64,000 bases of DNA. Source: Brachyhypopomus gauderio (taxonomy: Eukaryota; Chordata; Actinopteri; Gymnotiformes; Hypopomidae). The DNA lies in NCBI RefSeq assembly GCF_052324685.1, contig NW_027506977.1:1-64000 (forward strand), in the 5' to 3' direction. The position numbers and the translations under genes were made by a program. Positions 47,706-60,294 of this stretch are shown one piece after another. The number at the start of each line of letters is the position of its first letter. The first letter of the stretch is position 1. The notes beneath the pieces are model-generated. The model saw only the letters and a list, made by a program, of their open reading frames with translations, did no database searches and had not been told where the DNA came from.

Positions 47706-49122
47706 GTTTAAACGATTCCTCGCCATCACAGCCAGTATTGTTATACTGTGCATAAATACCGCATTGTACCAGTACGTTTCATAACATCAATAAAAACTTC
47801 AATACTTTACCAGATTTTTTACCATTAAAGTGCATAAGATAGATTTCTTATTTTATGTACTTTCATATTTTTTTCTTTTTCAAAATAGAAATGTGACGAA
47901 TACTCCCTTTTATAACAGAATTTGTATTCTTTTGTTTTCTTTATATTTTAATTTCCCAGTAATATAAATATTCTCACTCATTCCTATTTCCATGTTTGAA
48001 TATTCTCAGTCTGTGTATAGGTACATTTGTCAGCCTTTCAAGAAATAGAGTTGTTCTATTAGTAATGGCAGTATTGAAATGAAATACAATTAGATAATCT
48101 TTGTTCTCCATTTACATAATCAACATGTATTTTTTAATCATTGTGTTTTAAGTTTTAAGTTCGAAAATGTGCATTTTTATTTCTTTACCTAATACATCAC
48201 TTTAAGCCAGTATCAATAGTCATCATTCATGCACAAATCAAGCCTTGAATATATTTCTGGCTTCATAAACATGACTATCAACATGCCCCCTCATTATGTT
48301 TTACTGCCCCCCCAAGCAAAGCAGTCCAGAACCGGGGCTGTAAACTAGCATTTAATTAACCTTTAATTAACTTGAGCTTTGATTTAAACACTTTTAAACA
48401 CAAATAATGTCTGTAATTTTACAAAGTTTTTATTATTATAAAAAAAATTTCCTGAGCTGTGTTCAGGTTGCCCTGAGGAACAGGTTTCAGACTTCTCATT
48501 TTAAAGAAAGAATTTCTCCATTTTACAGCAGGACTCCTCTAACGTAGATGTTTGAAACTCTAGTTCCCAGTGCTGAGGATCTACACTATATTGCCAAAAG
48601 TATTCGCTCACCTTCCTTGACTCACATATGAGCTTAAGTGACATCTCATTCCTAATCCATAGGGTTCAATTTGACGTTGGTCCACACTTTGCATCTAGAA
48701 CAGCTTCATCTCTTCTGGGAAGGCTGTGCACAAAGTTTAGGAGTGTGTTCATGGAGATTTTGATCATTCTTCCAGAAGCGCACTTGTGAGGTCATATACT
48801 GATGTTGGAGCAGAAGGCCTGGTCCATCAGATTGCCAGAAACGTGATAGAGAAACGTGATTTGTCACTCCAGAGAACACGCCTCGACTGCTCTAGAGTAT
48901 AGAGGTGGAGTGCTTTACACCACTGCATCTGATGCTTTGCATTGCACTTGGTGATGTATGGCTTGGATGCAGCTGCTCAGCCATGGAACCCCATTCCATG
49001 AAGGTCTCTGCACACTGTTCTTGAGTTAATCTGAAGGCCACATGCATTTTGGATGTCCTCTTTACACAATGTGCTTCAGCATCCGCTGAACCTGCTCCAT
49101 CAGTTTACCTGGCCTACTACTT

Positions 49123-52114
49123 TTGGGTTAAATCAACTGGTGCAGACATTGTTGTAATTTCTGAAACCTGGTTAACTAAATCCATTGCTGATGATGATAT
49201 TAACATATTTGGGTACAATGTTTATCGCACCGATAGGCCTTCAAAGGGAGGTGGTGTTGCCATATATGTTAAATCAAGGTTTGACTCTTCAGTTGTTCTA
49301 TCTGAATCAATCTGCAAACAACTGGAACTGTTGGCAATAAATTTGGAAATTGCCAAAGGACTTTGTATAACTGTTGTTGGATGTTATAGGCCTCCATCTG
49401 CTGCCAAGGAAGCCTTACATTCTTTAAAACAACTATCCAGATTAAATTATGGTGAACTTGTTTTATTTGGGGACTTGAATTGGGATTGGTTTAAGCCTGT
49501 ATCAGAAGATTTGAAGTCTTTTTGTGACTCTATGAATCTTACTCAGTTGGTCAACTTACCCACACGGCCAAACCCTAAAAACCCGGAGAATTCCACCTTG
49601 ATTGACCTGATCTTGACAAATGTACCCCATAAATTCTCATCTCTGGGTGTCTTTTGCAATGACTCAAGCGATCACTGTGTTGTTGCTGTCACTAGAGATA
49701 CCAGAATACCCAAATTTAAACCTCGTGTAATTTATAAGAGGAGTTTGAAACATTTTAATGAGCAAGCATATCATCATGACTTGTCTGCTGTTGATTGGAA
49801 GAAAATACATCTGATCCCTGATGTAGAAACAGCTTGGACATTCTTTAGGGATTGTCTTATGGAAATTGTAAATAAGCATGCCCCTTTCAGAAGACTCAGG
49901 GTTAAGGGCCGAGAGAATCCCTGGTTTTCCCCGGGATTAGCAGATTTTATTCATGAGCGTAACCTGGCCTGGGCCAAGGCTAGAAAAACTGGCTCCGTCA
50001 GTGATTGGTTGGTTTTTAGACAACTAAGAAACAAATGCTCTTTTTTAATCAAGAAAGCTAAATCAGAGTATTATTTGTCAGTGACCACTGAGAACTTAAA
50101 TAATCCTCGGAAATTCTGGAAAGTCATAAATTCTCTCTCAGTCAGTAAGGACTCCCAGATTCTCCCTTCATATGTTCTGATGGATTCTGTTCCTGTCTAT
50201 GACAGGATGGAAATGCTGAATTGTTTTAACAAGCATTTTATTTCTTCTGGCTTCTTATTTGACTCAGTTAAAGCTAATTCAGTGACCCCTTGTTCTTATC
50301 ACCCAGTTTATACTGGGGAGCAATTCAATTTTGCTCCTTTTACTGTTAGTGAAGTCCATAAGGCCCTTGTAGCTTTAGATCATAGGAAGTCTAGTGGACC
50401 TGATTTGTTAGAGCCGTTATTTCTCAAGATGGCAGCTGATTTTATAGCAGAGCCTCTTACTATCCTTTTTAACCTCACAGTAAAAAAAAATCAAATTCCG
50501 TCAGTGTGGAAATCAGCCTTTGTTTTTCCCTTATTAAAAGGCGGTGACCCAGTGGTGCTGACGAATTATCGGCCAATCTCCAAATTGTCAGTGCTAGCTA
50601 AAATTCTGGAAGCTTTAGTGAGTGAGCAGGTAAAGGAGTATTTACATCATAACAATATATTATCAAAGTACCAATCAGGCTTCAGAAAAAAACACAGTAC
50701 CATCACAGCTGCAATGAAGGTGGTTAATGATATTTCTGTGGCACTTGATAAGAAACAATATTGTGCATCACTCTTTATTGATTTATCGAAAGCTTTTGAC
50801 ACTGTGGATCATGATATATTAAAACTTAGACTCCTCCAGTCAGGTTTCTCAGAGAATGCAGTCGCCTGGTTCACAAATTACCTTAGTAATAGAACACAGT
50901 GCATCAAACATGATGATCTATGTTCTGATTTTGTTACTGTCCACAAGGGGGTGCCCCAGGGATCTATACTAGGTCCTCTTTTATTCATTATTTACGTCAA
51001 TGACCTAGATCTAAATGTGCCAGGTGCAAATTTGCATATTTATGCTGATGACACGGTTATTTATTGTTGTGGTCCAACTCTATCTCAGACTCTTGAATCC
51101 CTGCAACAATCATTTGTTGCTGTCCAGCATTTATTAATTAACTTAAAACTTGTTCTCAATGCAGATAAGACTAAGTTAATGGTATTTTCAAACTCCAGGA
51201 TGAAGCAAGAACAAACTCCCTCAGTACTCAGTCTGGAGGGACATAAAATAGAGTTGGTGCACACTTATAAATACCTGGGTCTTCTTCTTGATGATTCTCT
51301 TACTTTCCAACCACATGTGGAATACCTTGTAAAGAAGTTGAAGCTTAAGCTAGGTTTTTATTTTCGAAATAAGTTATGTTTTTCTTTTAGTGCAAGAAAG
51401 CGTCTGGTTGCAGTAACTTTCTTGACTATATTGGATTATGGAGATTTGCTGTATATGAATGCCTCTGTAAAATGTCTTCAGATGGTTGATACTGTTTATC
51501 ATGCCTCTCTTAGGTTTATCTCCAATTGTAAGGTATCAACTCATCACTGTGATCTATATGTTCAGGTGGGGTGGCCTGCTTTGTCCATCCGTAGATCCTG
51601 TCACTGGTACACTTTTATTTACAAGGCATTACTTGGGCTACTGCCAACCTATATTTGCGGTTTAATTACACTGAGAAGCGATATTCCTTACTTACTTCGA
51701 TCTCAGAATCAGCTGCTACTTCCTATCCCTTATGCCCGCACTGATTTGGGGAAAAAGGCTTTTGTTTACTCTGCGCCCTCCTCATGGAATAGGTTACAGA
51801 AAGATTGGAAACTGACAGAATTAATTTCTTTGAATGCTTTCAAACTAAAACTGCAAACTTTTGTGGCTAATTCCATAATTTGTACTTGTTTTACTTAACC
51901 TATTTGTAAAATCTTAATTATTCTACGAATATATATTTTAACTTTTGTCTTTTGAACATGTATTTTAACCATGTAATTCTTTGCAACAGTGTTTTATTTG
52001 TATTTTGTTGCTGCCTATCTTGGCCAGGACTCCCTTGAAAAAGAGATTTTAATCTCAATGGGACCTTCCTGGTTAAATAAAGTTAAATAAATAAAAAATA
52101 ATAATAAAAAATAA
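49123..52114 (+). mobile_element. CR1/Jockey-group LINE inserted in the Tc1-like element
   Basis: Begins mid-endonuclease, so it is 5'-truncated. It ends TCAATGGGACCTTCCTGGTT then AAATAAAG and an A/T-rich (TAAA)n tail. The 5-bp TACTT (49118-49122, 52115-52119) looks like the target duplication. Confidence 0.85.
49126..51898 (+). CDS. LINE ORF2: endonuclease (partial) and reverse transcriptase
   Basis: About 924 codons open without a break. Endonuclease part: DIVVISETWLT, GVAIYVKSRF, LFGDLNWDW, SDHCVVAVTR (catalytic SDH). [90 protein letters not shown] (catalytic YADD), then KYLGLLLDDSLTFQPHVEYL. The frame runs upstream to an ATG at 49049, but that part is antisense Tc1 sequence, so the native start is lost. 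The open frame suggests a recent insertion. Which CR1-group clade is unsure. Confidence 0.9.
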
Positions 52115-52681
52115 TACTTAGTGACTGAGTTGCTGTGGTTCACAAACACTTCAATCTTCTTATAATACAGCTGACAGTTGACTGCAGAATATTTTGGAGC
52201 AAGGACATTTCAGGACTGGATTTGTTGCACAGGTGGCATCCTATTACAATTTCATGCTGGATTCATTGAACAACCCATTATTTCACAAATACTTTGTAAA
52301 AACAGTCTGCATGCAAAGGTGCTTAATTTTATACCCCTGAGGCCAAGGAAGTGATTGAAATACCTCATCCTGATCATTTGGATGGGTGAGCAAATACTTT
52401 TGGCAATATAGTGTACTTCTATGCCAAGTCTTATTCTTGTTATTAGCAGTAGTAGTAACAGTAAGAGTTGTAGGCCGGCTGTTGCTGTCTTTCTTTGCTT
52501 TCTCTTTTCCCTTTTATTTGCTGTTTGTTGTGCTTGCCTAAACTATCTCAAATTGTAAAATTGTACTTTTTGTGACTTAGCATGGAGTCCTTGTTCCAGT
52601 TGGTCTAAATGTGGTGCTGGAGGCTTTGGAGGAACGTGGCATTTAGCTCCGCCTCCTCCAGTGCGCCAGTGTCTTCAAAGA

Positions 52682-52701
52682 GGTCCTGTAGAGAAGTATA
52701 A
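52682..52701 (+). promoter_or_regulatory. H4 copy 2 core promoter
   Basis: GGTCC (52682-52686) followed by GTATAA (52696-52701), about 70 bases before the ATG, the same arrangement as copy 1. Confidence 0.75.
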
Positions 52702-52752
52702 CAGAGGCGCGCTGGGTGTTGCAGCTTTATTGTTTCTCTTTTCCGTAAGTAG

Positions 52753-53082
<330 letters not shown>

Positions 53083-53107
53083 ACGCTCAACTCGACACGA
53101 AACCAAC

Positions 53108-53149
53108 GGCTCTTTTAAGAGCCACCCATATACTCATTTAAAGAGCTGT
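53108..53149 (+). promoter_or_regulatory. H4 copy 2 stem-loop and downstream element
   Basis: GGCTCTTTTAAGAGCC at 53108-53123, then AAAGAGCTGT at 53140-53149, 16 bases on. Confidence 0.95.
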
Positions 53150-54650
53150 TTCATGCGTTTACTGGTAACCACAAGCGTCAATTACTTAAACGCGCACAGA
53201 GAACGTTTTGTCCGACTTTGCTTTTTGAAGGTACTTTTATTAAAATCTTTTAATATTATAATGTTTGACATGTTTGGATCTTGCAAACACATTATACCAT
53301 TTCATTTTATAGGCTACATGAACTGTTACTTGTTATTTCCCCAGATAATTTCTACACCATTTAACACACAATGTCCGACGTTGCCGTGTACTACAACAGT
53401 TTTTAAATGCACGTTGTAGTCTCTGAATCCTAAAACATTTAAATAAATGGACATATTAAATAAATGGAGACGCTTTATGACGAAATAATGCAATAAAAAA
53501 CAGCGTTATGACCTAACTAGTAACCACAAGTGCCAATTATTTAAACGTGAGTGATCCTACACATATAACATACGTATACACTATATATATAAATTTGAGT
53601 TGACTTGACTAGATATTAGATTATTAGACTCATTTTCCTCACTATGGTGAATGTAAAATTTTGTTCATTTAAAACCAGTGTTCTATTCTGAGAAAGTGAA
53701 TGGAACAAAATAACATTGAAAAAGGTCTTTATGTGCATTTAAATACATAGGCTACTGTTATAAGGGGTGACTAACAACATTGGATGATGTTTTTGACCCG
53801 CTAACACCAAAGATGTGTGCAGTTTTCTAATTACAATTTAAAGATGTACACCAATCAAGGTTCTGATTCCTATATTTAAACTGAAAGTCCCCATATACTA
53901 ATTTATTTAGGTTCTTTTAATGTTTTTTATTTATTTATTCTGTAAAGACGATCTTTAACTGTCTTCCAATTTCTACAGCTCCGAAGCGTACATCATTCCT
54001 CATTTTATACATTCACTCAGTCTACTTCTGTTATTTCCCCAGATAAACCGTACACACAATTTATCACACAAAATGTCCGACTTTGCCGTGTAATACCAGT
54101 ATTTGCCACAATTTAAAATGCACGTTGTAGTCTCCGAATCCTGAAACACGTTTTGTAAAATAAATGGAGACGCTTTATGACAAAATAATGCAATGAAACT
54201 GCATTATTGAAACTCTAATGGTAAATAATTTTATGACGTTATGACATTATTTAACATTCTATGTCTGTTCTAATTATTTTAAGTCGTCTTATTTACTTTA
54301 TTACATTACTTTGTCTATTTTAATAAATTTGTCATTTTATTATATTATTTTATTATGTTTGTTTCCTTTTTTCTTTAGGTTTTTTATGTTTTTTATTTAT
54401 TTTGTAAAGAACTTCGAGTTTCATGTATCTATGAAAGATACTATACAAATAAAGATTTTTTTTTTTTTGTAATGATAATCAAAGTTATGACCTAGCTAGT
54501 TTAGAACCACATCCAAAGAATTTTAGTCTAATAAAATGAAAAGCTAGAAATTCCTTGCGCAAGCAGAACTAAACAGATTTTGATGCTCTATCATAGTTTT
54601 CGTTTGAAAGTTGAAGGCAGAAATGGCTGGGCGGGATTAAGAGGTAAACG
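53150..54650. repeat. H4-H2B spacer, copy 2, with an internal direct duplication
   Basis: A block at about 53335-53500 (GTCCGACGTTGCCGTGTACT, GCACGTTGTAGTCTCTGAAT, AATGGAGACGCTTTATGACG) recurs at about 54030-54200. Arm 1 has a single copy, at about 9580-9700. No gene seen. Confidence 0.8.
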
Positions 54651-54714
54651 CTACGGCACAGTGGGGTGGCGGAGCCAGGATAGCAGGTCCTGTCAGAGGA
54701 GGGCTTGTTTTTGA

Positions 54715-54719
54715 CCAAT
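54715..54719 (+). promoter_or_regulatory. CCAAT box of H2B copy 2
   Basis: GACCAATGATG, about 120 bases before the ATG at 54837, same place as in copy 1. Confidence 0.7.
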
Positions 54720-54758
54720 GATGCTTAGTCATGACCGTGGAGGGAGGGCGTGACCTAA

Positions 54759-55211
<453 letters not shown>

Positions 55212-55243
55212 ATGGCCGAATAGTGCGACTTAACCAACCCAAA

Positions 55244-55281
55244 GGCTCTTTTAAGAGCCACCCACACTTTCACCCAAAGAG
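55244..55281 (+). promoter_or_regulatory. H2B copy 2 stem-loop and downstream element
   Basis: GGCTCTTTTAAGAGCC at 55244-55259; CCCAAAGAGTTTTT with its AAAGAG core at 55276-55281. Confidence 0.94.
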
Positions 55282-55410
55282 TTTTTCCCTCGCGAATGTG
55301 TTTGCACAATAAAAAAATCAAGAAAATGCAAGTAATTGTAGTTAAAATCGATTCACTGCTGTACGTTTTATTTTTCAGTATCTCAGCTTGAGTATATGTG
55401 CGTGTGTGTT

Positions 55411-56517
55411 CAAATACACCTGCATGTTGACGTGTGAGAAAGGACAGTATTTTTAATATACTACAGGGGTAGAGTTGTAACACCATCAACTCCACCGATC
55501 ATGGATCAGATATTAGTCATATGATCATTCCGGTATTTACCCAATTTCTCCCTGGTCCCATATGGTAAATATCAAGGATGGAAACAGGCACATGCAGATT
55601 CCATGAAGAAAAAAAAATTGATTTCGAGGTAAGAAATAAATTTCTGAATCAAGACTTTATTTTTTGTTTAGTACTTATACTGTTGCAGATAAAACCATGT
55701 GAATTCTATTACATTAAACTAGTTTCTCTGGTAAATTGTGATGCATTTTTGCACTGTTAATTTCAACAGTTAATCACCTTGCAAATACAGTTAGCTAAAC
55801 AATGGCAGACAGGGGTGGGGTGGGTTGTAACACAGCTTTATAAAGTGTTACAACCATCACCTTACTAAGAAAACATTTTTGATTTTAATTATTTTACAGA
55901 ATGCCTAGGCAGTGAAAAAGAAAGACTGACAGTGGTGAGCCTGCAAATATTTTTTTTAAAAAGCATCTGCTGAGGTCACAAAGAAGGGCAAGTCAGTCAG
56001 ATCAGTTGTGAAGACACATGGTATCTGCCGTATAACACACACACACACACACACATTGACATTGCTTATTATTTGACCTCCATGTTCTTTACACAGGTAC
56101 AATGTATTAGAGTGTTCATTAAGCACACACACACACATACACACACATACACACACACTTGAACAAAGCCAAGTGGATACGAGTTATGGTCAGTCACAGA
56201 GAGAGAGATATTGTTCTGGATTGTTCTTTCATTATTTTATTTCAAAAACCTCTTTTTGAAGCATATTGCATGGTGTGGCCTCTGTTGCTTGTTTTGTTGT
56301 TACAATTTACCCCAGCATGTGTTGTAACCTTCCCTGGTAGTGGGTTAGGTTGTAACAAAGGAACTGCCATCTGCCATATAACACACACATTCATACACAT
56401 TGACATTGTTTATTATTATTCTTTACACAGGTACATTGTATTAGAGTGTTCATTAAGCATACATATTGTTAAATAAGTTTGTTCTAGTACACTAATTTAC
56501 ACAAACACTCCTGAATA
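55411..56517. repeat. Spacer with duplicated CA-rich block
   Basis: Two related blocks at about 56020-56145 and 56366-56462 share CATTGACATTG, TTCTTTACACAGGTACA and GTATTAGAGTGTTCATTAAG; the first has two (AC)n runs. GTTGTAACA-type words recur between them. No gene recognised. Confidence 0.75.
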
Positions 56518-56600
56518 AAACAAGTAAATGGCCGAATAGTGCAACTTAACCAACCCAAAGGCTCTTTTAGGAGCCACCCACACTTTTCACTGAAAGAGGT
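56518..56600 (+). pseudogene. Orphan H2B 3' end with a stem-loop
   Basis: AAGTAAATGGCCGAATAGTG and the following 50 bases repeat the H2B stop codon, 3' UTR and stem-loop region of 55207-55275 almost exactly, with no H2B coding sequence upstream. The stem-loop here (56560-56575) is GGCTCTTTTAGGAGCC; the changed base gives a U-G wobble pair, so the stem can still form. A downstream GAAAGAG resembles the U7 element. Confidence 0.88.
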
Positions 56601-57024
56601 ATTTAAATCTTATGGTCCATGTACAGTGGATATTTCCATCTTCTCTTTCCTCGGTACTTTAAAGGTGGGTACATGCTGAACACACCCCCATTAGCCTTGT
56701 GTTAATATGCTTAGGCTATGTGACATATATAATATATATTTGACTATAGGCTCTGCTCTAGCCAAGCACATCACATCATCTTGCAGACTATTATGTTGTA
56801 ATGTCCATTGCCCACATTGACATGATTTCCATTTGTTACATTTCATTAGTTGTAAATTCTTTGTACAGCCCTCCATAACTTATAGAATCACAGCATATAA
56901 AATCCTTTACTCCTTATTTTTAAAATAGAACTTCAAAATGTTCTTTAGATTTTTTTTTTTTACATAGAATGAAGAATAATAAGGCAATAATATTAGCAGT
57001 TTTCAAACACATCAATTCAAAGTA
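56601..57024. other. Spacer before Harbinger copy 2
   Basis: AT-rich, no gene or repeat recognised. Confidence 0.5.
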
Positions 57025-57555
57025 CAGGGGGGTGTTGCAAGAAGCGGGTTAAGCGAGAAAACCCGGGTAAGTTAACTCAGAGTTCACGGAAACTCGAGGT
57101 TTTCTGTTCCAGAAACTGAGCTTAGAGAGAACCGGAGTCAGTTACTATAGCAACTTATGCTCTGAAGCTAACCTGCTCGCTGGCAGGTTAACTTGGACCT
57201 GACCCAGAGTTACAAACACGTCATCATGACGTGTCTTTTCCTCGAAGATCATGTGGATATTGAAGCTCAGTTTATTTGCTGAGTTCTTCGTCGGGAACGC
57301 CTTATAAAACCCCGAATAGACATAGGCCTACTATCATTTTCGGATTATTTTTTTAATGAACGTTATCGTTTTCAGCACAACCCATTACTTACATCCATTA
57401 CTTTATTATTATAATAACATTTCAAATATTACACATCGCGGATCAGCCCTAAATTCTCTCCAGATAGTTATATATCGGTCTTCGTTTTTTGCTAGTGGAA
57501 GTTTTCTTTATAGTGTAGGAGATGCGGAATCTGTCAGCAAAGCTACTGTGTCGGT

Positions 57556-58174
57556 GTACTGCCCTCGGTGCATGCAGCAATGCATCTAGACAGTCAGTTA
57601 ACTCTTCTTGAATATCAAGACTCTGAGGAATGTTGTCTTCTTATCCACAGGTTTATTGACATCAAGGAAGTGTAAAACTAAACACACAAAAAGATATATC
57701 ACTTATTCAGTGTAAGATGATTAATCAAAGTAAATTAAATGATACTGCACATGACTCTCAACTGTTACAGTTTTAACACAATTCAACTCAACCCAGTGAC
57801 ATGTAATATTTAAAGTATATTTATAACCATACTCTTAACTAGTTTATTACAGTAGCTTGGTCTGATTATGAATCAGCGGTAAACTAATACCTTAATCTTG
57901 CATAGGAACATTAGAAATGATCTAAGTCAACTTAACAAACTAGAAATACTGTGAACATAATACTCTATAATGAAATTAAACATAACATACCCACGATGCC
58001 ACATTTAGAGCGAAGATGAATGCAGATGTGACTGGATTAACTGAGCACATTGATAACACTCAAACACTCATTCTCCACCTAGCTTCCTGGTTAATCACAT
58101 GACATAGTGTGGCTGTATCTCTTAAAGGTACAGTCACCATATTCAAATACATTTACTAAACACTCGACAACACA
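57556..58174. mobile_element. Solo LTR (fossil) inside Harbinger copy 2
   Basis: Starts TGTACTGCCCTCGG and ends CTCGACAACACA, 619 bp, with the 5-bp duplication GTCGG (57551-57555, 58175-58179). Copy 1 of the Harbinger element has the undisrupted site at about 29120-29135, confirming the limits. Confidence 0.85.
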
Positions 58175-58369
58175 GTCGGTCTGTCCGAAAACTATGTCCG
58201 GCATGAAAATGACTAGTGCCCGGTTTTGTGGTGTTTCCTGGGCTTAAGCCAGTTATGGACATCAAAGAGGAATTCCACAGCATCATTGGTTTGTCTTTAT
58301 TTCACACGGAAAATAAAGAAATTAAGCAAAGGAGAAGCAATATATAACGAACTTCATTCCATTTACATT

Positions 58370-59125
58370 TTAAGGATTTCCTAGAGTGATTGGCTGTATT
58401 GATGGAACCTACATATGCTACCTATTCCAGCACCATTAGAACATGAAAATTCATCCATAGCATTAATGTACAGGTACTAACCTTTATCATCCTTAATGAA
58501 TAATGTACTTATCTTTAATGGTAACAAAAATAACGTAGCTATTGTAACTGACCGTTCTTCCCATCAAGATCATATGTGATGCTTCCCACCTCATCACAAA
58601 TGTTGAAGCCAGATGGCCAGGATCCATGTATGATTCCACACTGTACAACAAATCTGAACAGAGTAGGCCTACGGTAGTTTTGCTAGTTGTTCACATGCAG
58701 TGTAATAGTTAAATCATTGCAAACCCTAGTATGATTATAGGACATGACGGCCTCCTTCATGGAGACAGAGGGTATCCCTGCCTGTCCTATAGGCCTACCT
58801 TATGACTCCCTATTCAGATCCTGCACCTGGACCACAGTCCCGCTACAATCAGGCCCACAGCAAAACCAGGGCAAGAATTTAAATGACCCTAGGAATCCTC
58901 GAGGCCAGGTTCCAGTGCCTGAAGGGGCTCAGAGTAACCCCTGATAGGGCGTGCCACATAATAATGGCATATGTGGTATTACACAACATTGCAACCATCC
59001 AGGAAGAGCAACAGCCTACCATCTCTGACATGCCCACAGATGAGGAACCTTACATGCATGTGGGTGACAACAGAGATGGTGGAGTTGTCAGAGACTCCAT
59101 CTGCAATCACTGCTTTCCACATTAA
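58370..59125 (+). pseudogene. Harbinger transposase remnant, copy 2
   Basis: Pieces of a DDE transposase: FPRVIGCIDGTYI (first catalytic Asp), TNVEARWPGSMYDSTLY (second), GDRGYPCLSY, then MTLGILEARFQCLKGLRVTP and DRACHIIMAYVVLHNIATIQ. It is interrupted by stops, including ATTTAAATGACC (58878-58889), which copy 1 shares. Confidence 0.85.
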
Positions 59126-59833
59126 ATCATGCACCACCACCCACCCCACCATCCACCCTGTAACCTTTTAATATACATTACAGTCAAATTCACTGTTATG
59201 TTTCATTATTTCATTTTTCCTGTGAATAAATATATTTTATATTTTAAGAATAAGATATAGTTATGTACAGCCATACCACTTTGTACAATATTCTTATACT
59301 TCATTTTTATCTGATGCCATGTGTGTTTCACACCACTCAGATTAGACCTGGAATTAGTAAGTGTTCAATAAAAAAATATTGAAAAACTCAATACAGTATT
59401 ATAAAGGTGGAGAAAATAATAATATAATCGCACCCTTCACTCACGCATTAACTCTGTTGGCAATTTTTTGACATGCTGACTGCCTTTCTCTAGCAGCTAC
59501 CGCAGTATTACATTTACGTTTAATAATATCTAAATATTCTGCATACGCAGTCATTAATATTTCAAGCTACAGTGGTGTGAAATACGATGTTCGCGTTTAA
59601 GTCTATGATAAATCCTATTTATCTGCGTTCCATTAAGAATGCCTTTCATAGTTACGCGTGAACGCGCTTCTGTCTGGGTTAAGCTACTCAGAGTTGAGCG
59701 ATCCTGATTACTTTAACTCCGATCCGCCGTTTTGGAACCGAAAACTCTGAGTATGTCAGATCGGGGTAAGACAACTCCGAGTTCAGGGTTAAGTTTAGAG
59801 TTTGTTAAACCCGCTTCTTGGAATACCCCCCAG

Positions 59834-60294
59834 AACACAATACAGAAGGTGAGGGGTAAACAAATGAGAAGGCCTCCCCGTATTATTTTAATGGATTTAC
59901 TGTTATTGTAAGAGTTCAGCTGTCTGCTATCTTGTGGATAACTTTTCATAATTTGTTTTCTGTCATATCTTGGTTTCTCAGATTTCACGTACACATTTGC
60001 TGACATGGACACAAACAAAACATACTAACAGTGATAATTAATATTACAAAATAATTTTCACTTTCATTCTTATTCTTTCAACAGTGGTTCTGTAAAACCA
60101 ACTATTGCTCCTGACATCTCTGATTCAATGGGTCATTTATGAATGGTTAGGAATGTTATTGTGTTCTTTGTTTTTTGTCGTCTTCCTTCTTCATCAAAAC
60201 CCAATTCACAAAACCTCTATAAACATAATATTTATTGTCCACAAAAGAAAATGCTGTTCACTGTAAAAACAAAACTCTTGTTTTACAAAAATGA
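59834..60294. other. Spacer between Harbinger copy 2 and the duplicated H3 block
   Basis: AT-rich, no gene or element recognised. Direct similarity to the left edge of the window begins at about 60295. Confidence 0.55.

Larger units (their letters stand above)
45614..48340. mobile_element. hAT element hosting further hAT copies
   Basis: The ends CAGGGCCGGCGCTAGGGGGG and CAGAACCGGGGCTG are inverted, flanked by the perfect 8-bp duplication TAAACTAG (45606-45613, 48341-48348). The subterminal C-runs (GCCCCCCC) occur at both ends. Confidence 0.85.
48584..52413. mobile_element. Tc1/mariner-like element, split by a LINE
   Basis: The termini CACTATATTGCCAAAAGTAT and the inverted GCAAATACTTTTGGCAATAT + AGTG are flanked by TA (48582-48583, 52414-52415). 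The left half (to 49122) and right half (from 52115) are antisense transposase-region sequence common in fish (GGAAGGCTGTGCACAAAGTT, TTGCATTGCACTTGGTGATG). An internal deletion is also evident near 48823. The right terminus coincides with the inner edge of histone arm 2. Confidence 0.88.
57028..59830 (+). mobile_element. PIF/Harbinger element, copy 2
   Basis: GGGGGTGTTGCAAGAAGCGG and CCGCTTCTTGGAATACCCCC are inverted, flanked by CAG (57025-57027, 59831-59833). Same family as 25015-29613 in opposite orientation, but without the internal LTR element and with a different solo LTR. Confidence 0.9.

Noticed and set aside
49049-49125. Native N-terminus of the LINE ORF2
   Set aside because: This part is antisense Tc1-like sequence; the LINE begins at about 49123.
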